A stretch of DNA of 64,000 nucleotides from Planctomycetota bacterium (GTDB lineage Bacteria; Planctomycetota; UBA1135; GCA-002748355). The notes below the pieces were generated by a model. The model did not search any database. It was not told the origin of the DNA and saw only the letters and a program-made list of their open reading frames with translations. Positions 1-8,381 of this stretch are shown here, in pieces. A program made the translations under genes and the position numbers. Numbering within the stretch: the first letter of the stretch is position 1; each line of letters starts with the position of its first letter. The stretch spans positions 194,414-258,413 of the forward strand of contig PDSF01000027.1 of assembly GCA_002748355.1 (NCBI GenBank). Direction: 5' to 3'.

Positions 1-1409
1 AGCCAAAGCTCCTCATCGGCATACGCGAAGCCTGGCATGAAGCCGACCATGGGCCCGCCATCGTTGAGCCACTCGACGCCGCCATCTTTCCGCAATACCA
101 CTGCAGGGTTATGGCCAGCGTTACTCCAACGAGCCCGCCAAATCCCCGCGTCACTCCGCTCCTCAAAACTCAAGCAGAAGATGGTAATAAATCGATCGCT
201 TCGGCTCAGGTCCTCGAACATAACGTTCGAAACCTCCGTAAGCATTTCACCCGGAGAATGCAGGCGTTGAGCTGCGCCCCGGAGTTCACTACGCCCCATC
301 GCCATCGCGATACCCGAGGCCATGTCATGCCCACTGACGTCGGCAATTAGGCAAAGCTTGCTACCCCAACCGGCCTCTAGGTAGTCGAAGTAATCACCAC
401 CAACTTGGTTTGCCGAATGATTCGCGCCAGCTAGCCGCAGGCCCGGCCACTGTGGCGGAGCCGCGGGTAACAGCGTCTTTTGGATTTGCCGTGCGTGCGC
501 AATTTGGTTCTGTGCGTGTGCCTGCCGCCGCGTCCCCACCACGAGGCCGACCAGGACTCCGACCGACTGCGCAATCTCGGCCTGGGGGTTACCAAAGGGC
601 CGAGAGCTATCGTGACGATCCAAAACCAAGAAGCAGCCGAGATACTCGCGCTGATCCTCCTCACCAAAGCTAATCGGCGTGCATAGCAGCGACTGCTCGG
701 AGCGATCGACAAGGACCCCTTTCCGAGCCTCGCTCGAAAGGCAATAGCTCTCGCGCCCTTCAAGAAAAGCGAGTTCCACCGGGCCAGGAATGGCCACCTC
801 GAAGGGCAGTAGCTCGACACGCACCTTCGGGTCCTCATCTGTAATCCCGAACACGTGCATATGGTCTTCGCCCGGCCCCGGCTGCAGGCATAGGTAGGCC
901 TGACGGGCATCGAGCGCGACGAGCAGCTTGCCGAGCGCAAGATTGGCGGCTTGCTCCAGGCTCTCGCAGAGCGGCAAAGTGTCCGCCAGATCATGAATGG
1001 CTCGGATTTGCTCGAAGAGACTCAGCAAGTGCGAAGTCGTATCCTCGTTGACGTATTCCTGCTCGGCACGGGCCTCAAGTAGGCGTGCGAAGTCCTGCAC
1101 GAGCTGGGTCAACGCAAGATCACAACCGGGCTGCCGCTGGGCACTGACGAAGACATGCCCCATCAGCTCGCCATTGAAGTCCTTGAGGGCTGCGAAAGCA
1201 CCGGCCCGATTCGCTGGCAGCTCCACATGCAAGCCCTGCTCATCCGAGCCGAAGACCAAGGAACCGTCGGCCGCGTCTGCCCCTTCGCTGATCTCGATTT
1301 CGCCCTCTCGAGACAGGAGGTAGCTCGCCACGCCATTCAATTTGGGACCCAAGCGCTCAGTCAGTCCGAGCAGCCTACTCGCCATGCTCTGTGTGCGGGT
1401 TCCAAGCAC
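1..1409 (-). CDS. SpoIIE/RsbU-type serine phosphatase with GAF-like sensor region (3' end outside window)
   Basis: A PP2C-family phosphatase that would dephosphorylate an anti-anti-sigma (STAS) protein in a partner-switch pathway. Translating the minus strand gives an unbroken frame to the window edge. The SpoIIE domain starts near residue 320, with a metal-binding GGDYFDY motif near 338, ADVSGHD near 356, and SNAGHNP near the edge. The roughly 300 residues before it look like a GAF-type sensor and no membrane segment is seen. I chose the GTG at 1409 because a GGAG lies 7 nt upstream; an ATG at 1385 is the alternative but has no clear ribosome site. It follows the RsbW-like kinase gene by about 30 nt, which supports a functional pair. 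The last part of the domain is outside the window. Confidence 0.85.
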   Translation of the reverse strand, partial: MLGTRTQSMASRLLGLTERLGPKLNGVASYLLSREGEIEISEGADAADGSLVFGSDEQGLHVELPANRAGAFAALKDFNGELMGHVFVSAQRQPGCDLALTQLVQDFARLLEARAEQEYVNEDTTSHLLSLFEQIRAIHDLADTLPLCESLEQAANLALGKLLVALDARQAYLCLQPGPGEDHMHVFGITDEDPKVRVELLPFEVAIPGPVELAFLEGRESYCLSSEARKGVLVDRSEQSLLCTPISFGEEDQREYLGCFLVLDRHDSSRPFGNPQAEIAQSVGVLVGLVVGTRRQAHAQNQIAHARQIQKTLLPAAPPQWPGLRLAGANHSANQVGGDYFDYLEAGWGSKLCLIADVSGHDMASGIAMAMGRSELRGAAQRLHSPGEMLTEVSNVMFEDLSRSDRFITIFCLSFEERSDAGIWRARWSNAGHNPAVVLRKDGGVEWLNDGGPMVGFMPGFAYADEELW

Positions 1410-1440
1410 CAGGTAGCTCCGAGTCGCGCTTCGCTCTAGC

Positions 1441-1878
1441 TCAGACCGGCTGCGGGCAAACAATCTTCTCGAGGGTCAGCACATTCACCGAACCCTCGCG
1501 ACGGTAATAGATATCGTCCGTGACCTGGCGAACGATCATCAGGCCATATCCCCCCTCGGGAATCATGCCTTCGACTTCGCTCTCAGGTTCACAGCAGTAC
1601 GAGGTCGGGTCGAATTCGACCCCATTATCTCGCAATTCGATGAACAAGCGCTCATCTTGTGCCATCAGCCGCAGCTGGATCCAGGGCTTGCCGCCATCTG
1701 GATAGCCATGGCGAATCACATTCGTAAGCGCTTCCGAAAGCGCAAGCTGCAGGTTGCAGCGCACCTGGATCGAATCATCTTCAAAATCAAGGCTCTCCAG
1801 GAGCGCCTCGCAGGCTTGCCAAGACGTGCGGAGGACATCGAGATCCCCGGACATCTCAAGGCGGATTTCGGCTCTCAT
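1441..1878 (-). CDS. RsbW-like anti-sigma factor / serine-protein kinase (HATPase_c)
   Basis: A 145-residue protein of the GHKL ATPase fold used by anti-sigma kinases such as RsbW and SpoIIAB, which sequester a sigma factor and phosphorylate its antagonist. The N box is ALSEALTNVIRHG with Asn53, the G1 box is RDNG at 83-86, and the G2 box is GGYGL at 109-113. Length and box spacing match the family. The ATG at 1878 is preceded by AGGAG at 10 nt; a longer start at 1926 is possible. The phosphatase gene follows directly, so the two probably form one switch. No sigma or STAS gene is visible, so the target is unknown; it may lie left of the window. Confidence 0.85.
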   Translation of the reverse strand: MRAEIRLEMSGDLDVLRTSWQACEALLESLDFEDDSIQVRCNLQLALSEALTNVIRHGYPDGGKPWIQLRLMAQDERLFIELRDNGVEFDPTSYCCEPESEVEGMIPEGGYGLMIVRQVTDDIYYRREGSVNVLTLEKIVCPQPV

Positions 1879-2053
1879 GGGGCGTCGTCTCCTGTGCAAG
1901 TCCTCTCTAGGAAAAAGAGGCCTCATGGCTATCGTCCCTTCTGGCTCCGGACCTGAGCCGAAGCTGCCACACCTACCTGAGCAGACGAGTTCCGTGACCG
2001 CGACAGCGAGCGCTGATAAGGTCGCGGCGACGCGGTAGCAAGGGGGGGCAGCA

Positions 2054-3202
2054 ATGCAGCGAAGGGTGGCGGAAATCTCAACACCGGGTCTCTCGACCAA
2101 AGTCCTAGGTCTTTTTCTGGCCCTGGCGCCTCTGTTTCTGATGCTCGGGTCCTGCGTGAGCAGTGGCTTAGGCAGTGGTCGAGCCCGGCAATCACTGCCC
2201 CGCTTGCACCCCGACGACATCCTCCTTGGGGCCGACATCTCGGCCGGCCGTGACATCGCCCAAATCGAACGCGGCATGAAGCAAGAAGCGCATTTCGCTG
2301 GCCGGGTCAGCTCCGAAACCCAGTGTGCCTCCCAGCTGCGCATCTGCTGGCTCAAAATCCAACTCCACGACATCGGTGGAGCTCACGCCGCCCTTGAACG
2401 GGCGCGAGCAACCGGCCTGCTGCGCGGGGACATCGCACAGATCGCCGGCCTGCTTGAGGCCCGTCTCCTCGGCGCCGAGGGCGCTTGGTCCAAAGCCCAT
2501 GCTCGACTGCACGAAGTCATTGCTGGCCCCAGCAGCGCTCGGATGCGGCGACACATTGAGCAGGCCAAGCGCGATTTCGAAATCCCGATCGACACAGGCA
2601 AGCAAGAGCAAAGCGTCCCCCTCCCCTCAGCTCCGGCCAAGCCTGCGAGGATCCTCCCGCGAACGAGCTGGAACTGTAGCCCGGCCAAGCCCGAGCGAAT
2701 GACAGCGATGGGACGCCCACGGCGCCTAACCATCCACCACACCGCCATCTTTGGCCCCGACTCGGCACTCGCTTCCCGCAAGCAAATCCGCGCGATCCAG
2801 CACGAACACCAAGCACGCGAGGGCTGGGGTGACATCGGCTACCATTTTTTGATCGACCGCGGTGGCAGGATCTACCAAGGACGCCAGCTCCGCTACCAGG
2901 GAGCTCACGCCGGCGACCACCTGAGCAATCAGCAAAACATCGGGATCTGCCTACTGGGCAACTACCACAATCGACGTGTCGCTGCCGCGCGCCCCCAACG
3001 GCCAACACGAGCGCAACTCCAGTCGCTGCTATCCCTGCTTCGCTCGCTACGCAGCCAGTATTCGATTCCGGTCAGCGGCATCCTGACCCACCGCGAAGTC
3101 CACCCCAAAGGCCCGGGCGCGACGGAGTGCCCCGGAGACACCCTGCAAGCCATCATCGAATGGATACGGCGTAGCTACAGAAAGGCAAAAACCCGGGGCT
3201 AG
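2054..3202 (+). CDS. N-acetylmuramoyl-L-alanine amidase (PGRP/Amidase_2), lipoprotein
   Basis: A zinc amidase that cuts the bond between MurNAc and the stem peptide, probably in peptidoglycan turnover. The N-terminus is a lipoprotein signal with lipobox LGSC and lipidated Cys34, so the enzyme should be membrane-anchored outside the cytoplasm. Residues 35-200 form a helical, TPR-like spacer. The amidase domain covers about 205-370: IHHT at 227-230, GWGDIGYHFLID from 257, GRIYQGR, THREVHPKG from 345, and CPGD at 359. His228 or His229, a His near 347-350, and Cys359 fit the zinc ligands of the T7 lysozyme family. A purine-rich AAGGGGGG precedes the ATG. It is divergent from the anti-sigma gene and convergent with the next gene. 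Confidence 0.9.
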   Translation: MQRRVAEISTPGLSTKVLGLFLALAPLFLMLGSCVSSGLGSGRARQSLPRLHPDDILLGADISAGRDIAQIERGMKQEAHFAGRVSSETQCASQLRICWLKIQLHDIGGAHAALERARATGLLRGDIAQIAGLLEARLLGAEGAWSKAHARLHEVIAGPSSARMRRHIEQAKRDFEIPIDTGKQEQSVPLPSAPAKPARILPRTSWNCSPAKPERMTAMGRPRRLTIHHTAIFGPDSALASRKQIRAIQHEHQAREGWGDIGYHFLIDRGGRIYQGRQLRYQGAHAGDHLSNQQNIGICLLGNYHNRRVAAARPQRPTRAQLQSLLSLLRSLRSQYSIPVSGILTHREVHPKGPGATECPGDTLQAIIEWIRRSYRKAKTRG

Positions 3203-3220
3203 CCAGCCCTCGACACCAGC

Positions 3221-5287
3221 TCAGCGAAGCGTCGCCTTCGCGACACCGCTGAGCTTGGGATGCGCAAAGCCCTGACCGAGCAACTTGAGCCCTCGAAGCT
3301 TGGGGTCCGCGGGCAGGTCGATCAGCAGTTCGGCAATGCCATTCTTCGGCACGAGACCGCTCCAGAGCACCATCGGGTCAGCGATGCCCCAAGTGCCAAA
3401 GCGCGTGGCAATGGAACTCGCCTTGGAGCCGAGGATGAGCAGAGCAATGGACCGAGGAGCGGCGAGTAGCTGCATACCAAGGCTCCCCCCATGCTTGAGG
3501 GTGCCGCTGAAACGGAGTTCCGGTAGCTTTGGCTGATACCGGCTCAGTTCGATGCGGCGAAAGCCTCGTTCGAGTTCCAGCCGGGAAACGGTCAGTACAG
3601 CGTTAGCATCGGGAGCGATCACCCGCTCCTCGATCACGCCTGAGCCCTGCAGCGGCCGACTGCGAACCAGGTAGTAGCCCGGGGTCACCGAAAAGCTCCG
3701 CAAGCGGCGGAAGCTCAGGTCCACGAAGCCACGTGCGGCTGGCGCATAGTCGCGGCGGCGACGGTCGCTGCGAAGCCCAACGTCAAGGCGCACTAGCGAG
3801 TTGCTCTCGAAGGCCGTCGCCGGATCAAACTGGGCATAGCCCCCCACCGTGCCCACGGCATCTCCCTTGAAACGATCGCCGGGCCCCGGGTCATCATCGA
3901 GACTAAGGTGAGTAAAGGCCGGGCAGGGTCGGTCGAGGCGGATCTGCATCAGCTCTGCGAAGAGCTTGCTCTCAAGCGTCGACCAGGCACCGAGCGAACT
4001 GTGGGTACGATAATCCCAGTAAAACTGCAGGGGCTGCCTGGCGTTTTGCGCGGCCCGAATCATCGGCGGTTTGTCCGCCCATCCGGTAACGGTGTCAGAA
4101 CGACCGAAGGTGAAGCGCATCGGCGCGATCCCCTTGGCCCGGAGCTTCTGCACATTGGCCACTGCATCGAAAAGGGAATACACCTTCGGCCCGAGCGAGG
4201 ATGCCAGATCCAGCGACGGCGCCCCGAAGAGCGCCGAGACCTCGTTCCCGAGCGCAAAATCCGAATGCGTCAGAGAAAAGGCCGGTAGCAAGCCCCCAGC
4301 AGCGGCGAATCGATCAGCATGCCGAGTTCCGAGGCCAACGGCCGCAATCGCGCCAAGTGAGGCTCCAATGGCATAGACACGGCTGGAATCACAGAGGAAC
4401 TGACGATCCCCGATGACTTGATCGAGGGTCCAAAGCAGGCGCCGCTCGCTGTAATCAATCACCACGCTCGAGGCGCTAGGGGTATTCGGATATTGGTCGC
4501 GATAGCCAAACCAAAAATCATTACCACCAGGTGGGTTTTTATCGTCACAGAAGATCTGGACGGCATTGCGCGGAGCCCAGTCCATACGCGTCCAACTTCG
4601 GTAGCTGGCCCCCTTGGGGTGGAGGAAGAACAAGACCGGTCGCGGCCCGGCCGTCGCCCTGTCGACCCAGATACGGTAGTCAAAGACGCGGCCGATTTGG
4701 GCGGACTGCGCCTGCACGAATCTCGTGCTCACCGCCGGCGCAAAGTGGACCCAGTGCTGGTCGCGGCCCTTGTCTTTGACGGCTTGCAGCACCGGCCGCA
4801 GTGGTGCAACGGACTCAAGGATCGGGCCACTGCTATTTCCCTTGCCGAGCCCCGTATTCTCGACCTTAGCGATGACTGTCGTAACGGCGTAATACGAGCA
4901 GCGCAGCTTTGGCGTGGTCACGACGAGGAAGCCGGTACCGGCCGCTAGCGGCTGGCCATTCGCCGCCAAAACATAGCCCTGCCCGAGAAAGGAATGCCAA
5001 CCACTGCCCCGCCCACGCTCAGCGAGAACCTGGGAAAAACCAAGGTCACTGGGGTTACGTATCGGCAAGGGGGAGCGATAGATGCGATAGCGTTCCCCCT
5101 GGGCGCGACTCAGCTCCTTCCAAGTCAGGAAGGTCTGGCCGTGTCGATGTGTGACCTGCAGCCCGCGGGCCTGATTCTGCGCCCAAAGCCCCGACGTCAC
5201 CGCCAATAACATGCACGCAACGAGGATTCGTCGAGAGAACGAAGACCGAGTTGTAAGCAAAGCGTGGGTCATGAGAGCCGAACACAT
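3221..5287 (-). CDS. Secreted alpha/beta-hydrolase-like protein with C-terminal beta module
   Basis: A 688-residue exported protein with a Sec signal (hydrophobic stretch about 18-33, cleavage near WAQ). The centre has an alpha/beta-hydrolase pattern: FFLHPKG near 225, a nucleophile elbow GASLG near 310, an Asp in GRSD near 397 and a His in YRTHSS near 428, giving a plausible Ser-Asp-His triad. This resembles secreted esterases of the PHB depolymerase/feruloyl esterase type, but the substrate cannot be read from sequence. The last 90 or so residues are a beta-rich module that recurs, by eye, in two other secreted proteins here. No clear ribosome site precedes the first ATG; the ATG 15 nt inside is an alternative. 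Confidence 0.7.
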   Translation of the reverse strand: MCSALMTHALLTTRSSFSRRILVACMLLAVTSGLWAQNQARGLQVTHRHGQTFLTWKELSRAQGERYRIYRSPLPIRNPSDLGFSQVLAERGRGSGWHSFLGQGYVLAANGQPLAAGTGFLVVTTPKLRCSYYAVTTVIAKVENTGLGKGNSSGPILESVAPLRPVLQAVKDKGRDQHWVHFAPAVSTRFVQAQSAQIGRVFDYRIWVDRATAGPRPVLFFLHPKGASYRSWTRMDWAPRNAVQIFCDDKNPPGGNDFWFGYRDQYPNTPSASSVVIDYSERRLLWTLDQVIGDRQFLCDSSRVYAIGASLGAIAAVGLGTRHADRFAAAGGLLPAFSLTHSDFALGNEVSALFGAPSLDLASSLGPKVYSLFDAVANVQKLRAKGIAPMRFTFGRSDTVTGWADKPPMIRAAQNARQPLQFYWDYRTHSSLGAWSTLESKLFAELMQIRLDRPCPAFTHLSLDDDPGPGDRFKGDAVGTVGGYAQFDPATAFESNSLVRLDVGLRSDRRRRDYAPAARGFVDLSFRRLRSFSVTPGYYLVRSRPLQGSGVIEERVIAPDANAVLTVSRLELERGFRRIELSRYQPKLPELRFSGTLKHGGSLGMQLLAAPRSIALLILGSKASSIATRFGTWGIADPMVLWSGLVPKNGIAELLIDLPADPKLRGLKLLGQGFAHPKLSGVAKATLR

Positions 5288-5338
5288 CGAGAGAAAACTA
5301 GAGTCAGAGAAGGAGCAGGCTGTTCCAAGAATACTCGC

Positions 5339-5902
5339 CTATTCGGCCTCCCGCTCAGGCTGCCGAGCGGTCTTTGGGCGGAAGCAGGTCACATATCGGT
5401 CATCAGGGACAAGGTAAGGACCACCAATGAGATCGATGCAGTAAGGAATCGCCGGAAAGACCGCGAGCAGGCAGTCGTGAATCGCCGAGGGCTTACCAGG
5501 GAGATTCAGGATCAGACTACTGCCGCGCGTCCCGGCGATCTGGCGCGACAAGATTGCCGTCGGGACGATAGCGAGCGAGACCGCGCGCATTTGTTCGCCA
5601 AAACCATCGAGGATCTTGTCGCAGACTTCTTCAGTCGCCTCCGGGGTGACATCACGCGGGGCCGGCCCAGTGCCTCCCGTCGTTACCACCAGGCTGCAGC
5701 CTTCATCGTCGCAAAGCCGTCTCAAGGCAGCCTCGATCTCCACTTGTTCGTCTGGAATCACCAGCAAGCGGCCCTCCCACGGGTTTCGGAGGATTCGCGC
5801 GAGTTCTTCCCGAATCGCAGGGCCACCACGATCTTCGTATTCGCCGCGACTCGCTCGGTCGCTTACGACGAGAATGCCAACTCGGACGGGATCGAGGGCC
5901 AT
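5339..5902 (-). CDS. mog: Molybdopterin adenylyltransferase MogA
   Basis: MogA adenylylates molybdopterin before molybdate insertion. The 187-residue length is normal. Family signatures are clear: VVSDRASRGEYEDRGGP near the N-terminus, the MPT-binding TTGGTGPAPRDVTPEAT near 74-90, an MRAVS element, SRQIAGTRG, and NLPGKPSA followed by FPAIPYCIDLI. A GGAG lies 6 nt before the ATG. It sits 66 nt downstream of the Glu-Pro-repeat membrane protein gene on the same strand. A molybdoenzyme is expected in this organism, but none is encoded in the window, although napD, napG and napH lie about 7 kb away. Confidence 0.93.
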   Translation of the reverse strand: MALDPVRVGILVVSDRASRGEYEDRGGPAIREELARILRNPWEGRLLVIPDEQVEIEAALRRLCDDEGCSLVVTTGGTGPAPRDVTPEATEEVCDKILDGFGEQMRAVSLAIVPTAILSRQIAGTRGSSLILNLPGKPSAIHDCLLAVFPAIPYCIDLIGGPYLVPDDRYVTCFRPKTARQPEREAE

Positions 5903-5968
5903 GTCTTACTCCAGAATGCGAAAGGGGCCCGTCACCATGCGGCAGCTAGGGTCAGGCTCTATCGAAGG

Positions 5969-7126
5969 TCAGTCCACCGGCGGTCGCTGCTGCGCTGAGC
6001 TCGAACGCGCGCCGAGATCCCAACATGCTCGCCGAAGGTCCTCACCGGCAGAAGACGCCAGATCACCACGCACAAAAAAGCGCACCGAAAGCCCTCCCTG
6101 GGGCCCTCGTTCGAGGCGAGGCGCCGGTTCGACCAAGACGCGCTTGTCCGAGGCCAACAAGGCCGCGATGACCTCTTCAGCTCCTTCCACGACCTTGTCC
6201 TGAGGAATACGCAAGTTCAGAGCCTGTGGCTCAGCTATTTCACTTTCACGAAGAGCCGGAGCACCGGGCTCACCGTCCTCGGGTTCCGGCTCGGGCTCGG
6301 GCTCCGGTTCGGGCTCGGGCTCGGGTTCCGGTTCGGGCTCGGGCTCCGGTTCGGGCTCCGGTTCGGGCTCCGGTTCGGGCTCCGGTTCGGGCTCCGGCTC
6401 GAACTCGGGATAGGCTTCCGGCATGGCCTGAGCCTGCGCCAAGGGCCGCTCCTCCCGAGTTCTCAACAGGGACAACTCCGCGCGCAGGGTGCCGAGCTGA
6501 TCTAGCAGTATGCGGCGGCCCTGTCGCTCACGGAACCAGAAATAGACCAGCAAGAGGGAAAGAGCCGCAAGCAGCAGAGTCCACCCATCGGTTCCCGCCG
6601 CTGCGGCGGCCTCCGCTCTCGCTGCCGCTTCGGCCTGTTCCCGTGCAGCCCGTTCCGTCACAAGCTGCCGCATTTTGCGAGCATCCTCCGCAAGGGCTCG
6701 GAGCTGCCCCTGCCCAGCCGCAAGCTGCCGTAGCTGCCCCTGCACCTCCCTGCGGAAGCTGTCCTGGCGCAGCTTGGCATCGAAGCGTTCTTGCTCGGCT
6801 CCGCGCTCGGCCGCCAAGCTACTGGCCATGAGCTTATCGATCTGCTTGCGCAGCTCTTCAAGAGCGGCCCCATCCCGAGCTGCCGCACCTTCAGTGCCAG
6901 ACGGATCCTTGCTCTCTTTCTGCTGCAGCTCGATCAGCTCTTGGACCAGCTCGAAGAGCGACTCCAGCTGTTTCGTGTAGGCGAGGCCAAAGGCCACGAA
7001 CTCTTTGCGCAGCTCCCCAAGCTCTTGCGATGGGGACGGAGTGCCCGTCTGTGCCCACCCTGGGACAGCGAGCCCTCCCAAGAGGACTAGGACGAGGGCC
7101 GAAGCTGCAAGGCGAAGCGAGATCAC
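5969..7126 (-). CDS. Exported coiled-coil membrane protein with about 20 Glu-Pro repeats
   Basis: No family is recognised. The 385-residue protein has an N-terminal signal (cleavage near GWAQ), a long charged, probably coiled-coil region (about 35-175), one strong membrane segment (about 180-198), a short basic cytoplasmic start, then an uninterrupted run of roughly 20 Glu-Pro dipeptides. A 100-residue C-terminal domain follows. The Glu-Pro run should form a stiff, negatively charged spacer, by analogy with Pro-rich TonB-type linkers, but TonB itself is not supported. The start is GTG at 7126 with GGAGGAG upstream, and it overlaps the stop of the preceding gene by 4 nt, so the two are translationally coupled. 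Confidence 0.7.
   Translation of the reverse strand: MISLRLAASALVLVLLGGLAVPGWAQTGTPSPSQELGELRKEFVAFGLAYTKQLESLFELVQELIELQQKESKDPSGTEGAAARDGAALEELRKQIDKLMASSLAAERGAEQERFDAKLRQDSFRREVQGQLRQLAAGQGQLRALAEDARKMRQLVTERAAREQAEAAARAEAAAAAGTDGWTLLLAALSLLLVYFWFRERQGRRILLDQLGTLRAELSLLRTREERPLAQAQAMPEAYPEFEPEPEPEPEPEPEPEPEPEPEPEPEPEPEPEPEPEPEPEPEDGEPGAPALRESEIAEPQALNLRIPQDKVVEGAEEVIAALLASDKRVLVEPAPRLERGPQGGLSVRFFVRGDLASSAGEDLRRACWDLGARSSSAQQRPPVD
6281..6403. repeat. Tandem 6/12-bp repeat encoding the Glu-Pro run
   Basis: Back-to-back hexamers of the type GGCTCG, GGCTCC and GGTTCG (plus-strand reading), best preserved as a 12-bp unit CGGTTCGGGCTC in the right half. All hexamers keep the minus-strand frame, so copy-number change by slippage would alter only the length of the Glu-Pro spacer. 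Confidence 0.85.
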
Positions 7127-7869
7127 GATCGCTCCTCCGCGTTCATATCCGGCTCAAGAGATTTCCTCCGCCCGATCAGAGGCAGGACCCGCCACTCCAG
7201 ATCCCATGCGAGTTCGCTTACGCGAACTCGAGCCGCCGGACCTATCGGCAGGCCACCTCGCACACTCGCCAACTCGTAGCCGCCGAGCTCCAACTTGAGG
7301 CGCTCGACTCGTTGGACCTCCACGCCCTCATTGCTGAAGCGAAGCCGCACCCAGAAACGAAGCCCCAGATCTTCATCGAGACGCCGTGGTTCCCGCTCAA
7401 GCTTCAAGTCGAAGGGGTGAAAGTAGCCCAGGCCTTCGCGCCAGGCAGTCGAAAGCCCTGGGTCCTCAAGCTTCACCAGCTCAAGATTCGAACCTGCCCC
7501 CGAATCGCAGCAGAGACGCTGCCTCAAGGGCAGGGCGACCCAGCCCTGGATCCCCGTCCCCGGCACGAGGATCAGCGGCTGCTCGAAGCGAAGCTCAAGC
7601 GGCAAGGTCGGAGGATGGCAGCTCAGAATGAGTCGCCCCTTTTCTGGGAGAGCCAAGAGACCTTGGAAGAGGATCTCTCGCCCAATAGCCACACAACGTG
7701 CCCACTGCGCATCGGCCTCCACGAGCCACTGCACGCCAGCGAGCGTGAGACGGATCGGCAGACCAGGGCAGGGCAACGGGGCGTCATAAGAAAAGGCCAT
7801 GGGCAGCCGGCACCAGGGCAGGGGAGTGTCGGGCTTCAAAATCAGCGAGAAAGTATGCCCCAACAGCAC
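7123..7869 (-). CDS. Conserved-looking cytoplasmic protein of unknown function
   Basis: Not recognised. The 248-residue frame has no signal peptide or membrane segment and is rich in beta-type alternation, leucine and arginine. It is coupled to the Glu-Pro-repeat membrane protein by a 4-nt GTGA overlap, so the two products probably act together. The start is uncertain: GTG at 7869 gives the longest frame, and an ATG at 7800 is the main alternative; neither has a strong ribosome site. It is the first gene of a minus-strand run that continues to mog. Confidence 0.6.
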   Translation of the reverse strand: MLLGHTFSLILKPDTPLPWCRLPMAFSYDAPLPCPGLPIRLTLAGVQWLVEADAQWARCVAIGREILFQGLLALPEKGRLILSCHPPTLPLELRFEQPLILVPGTGIQGWVALPLRQRLCCDSGAGSNLELVKLEDPGLSTAWREGLGYFHPFDLKLEREPRRLDEDLGLRFWVRLRFSNEGVEVQRVERLKLELGGYELASVRGGLPIGPAARVRVSELAWDLEWRVLPLIGRRKSLEPDMNAEERS

Positions 7870-7996
7870 CTTTCATGGCAGGTAAATAGGAGGCTTCACC
7901 CCAAGGAACGGGCAATATTCCACTCTGGGACAGGTTGTCGGGAAAAGATCTTGCGCCACGATCGCTTGCCTAGCATCCTTCTCGCCCCGCAAGTCG

Positions 7997-8073
7997 GGGC
8001 GATTAGCTCAGTTGGCTAGAGCACTAGCTCGACAAGCTAGGGGTCACTGGTTCAAGTCCAGTATCGCCCACCA
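7997..8073 (+). tRNA. tRNA-Val(GAC)
   Basis: A complete 77-nt cloverleaf with encoded CCA. The acceptor stem GGGCGAT (7997-8003) pairs with ATCGCCC (8063-8069). The D stem is GCTC/GAGC, the anticodon stem is CTAGC/GCTAG (8024-8028, 8036-8040), and the T arm is ACTGG-TTCAAGT-CCAGT. The anticodon GAC is at 8031-8033, which reads GUC and GUU valine codons. Oddly, the base before the anticodon (position 33, at 8030) is C rather than the near-universal T. Confidence 0.93.
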
Positions 8074-8084
8074 CATTCGATCGA

Positions 8085-8121
8085 CCCGAGAGTGCCGTGA
8101 TACGGCGCTCTCGGGTTTTTT
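8085..8121 (+). terminator. Intrinsic terminator of the tRNA-Val gene
   Basis: A 14-bp stem, CCCGAGAGTGCCGT with ACGGCGCTCTCGGG (one G-T pair), closes a GAT loop and is followed by six T residues at 8116-8121. It starts 12 nt after the tRNA CCA. Confidence 0.92.
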
Positions 8122-8381
8122 CGTGGAGTAGCGAAACTGCGCTACTGCCGCCAGATCCCTAGACCCTGCCATCGCCTTCCGTGGCCGCTTCGACCTAAGC
8201 GAGCGTTGATAAAGGGCTTTGGCGTCCATGCCTCGGAGACGGAACTCCGATACGCGAGCTTTCCCCCCCCTTCCTGACTCCTGGGCCGAATGTCCGTGCA
8301 AGTGCCGCCTTGGGTCTAGTGGCTAGGGCTCGCCCTAAGCCGGACCCTTGGCGAGTTTCCCGTCCCTCCCGGAGCGCGCAC

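Noticed and set aside
431..994. Minus-strand 187-residue ORF as a gene
   Set aside because: It is a shadow frame; the in-frame SpoIIE phosphatase reads through the same bases in another frame with clear motifs.
6281..6403. CRISPR-like array
   Set aside because: Units are 6-12 bp with no spacers and all encode Glu-Pro in frame.
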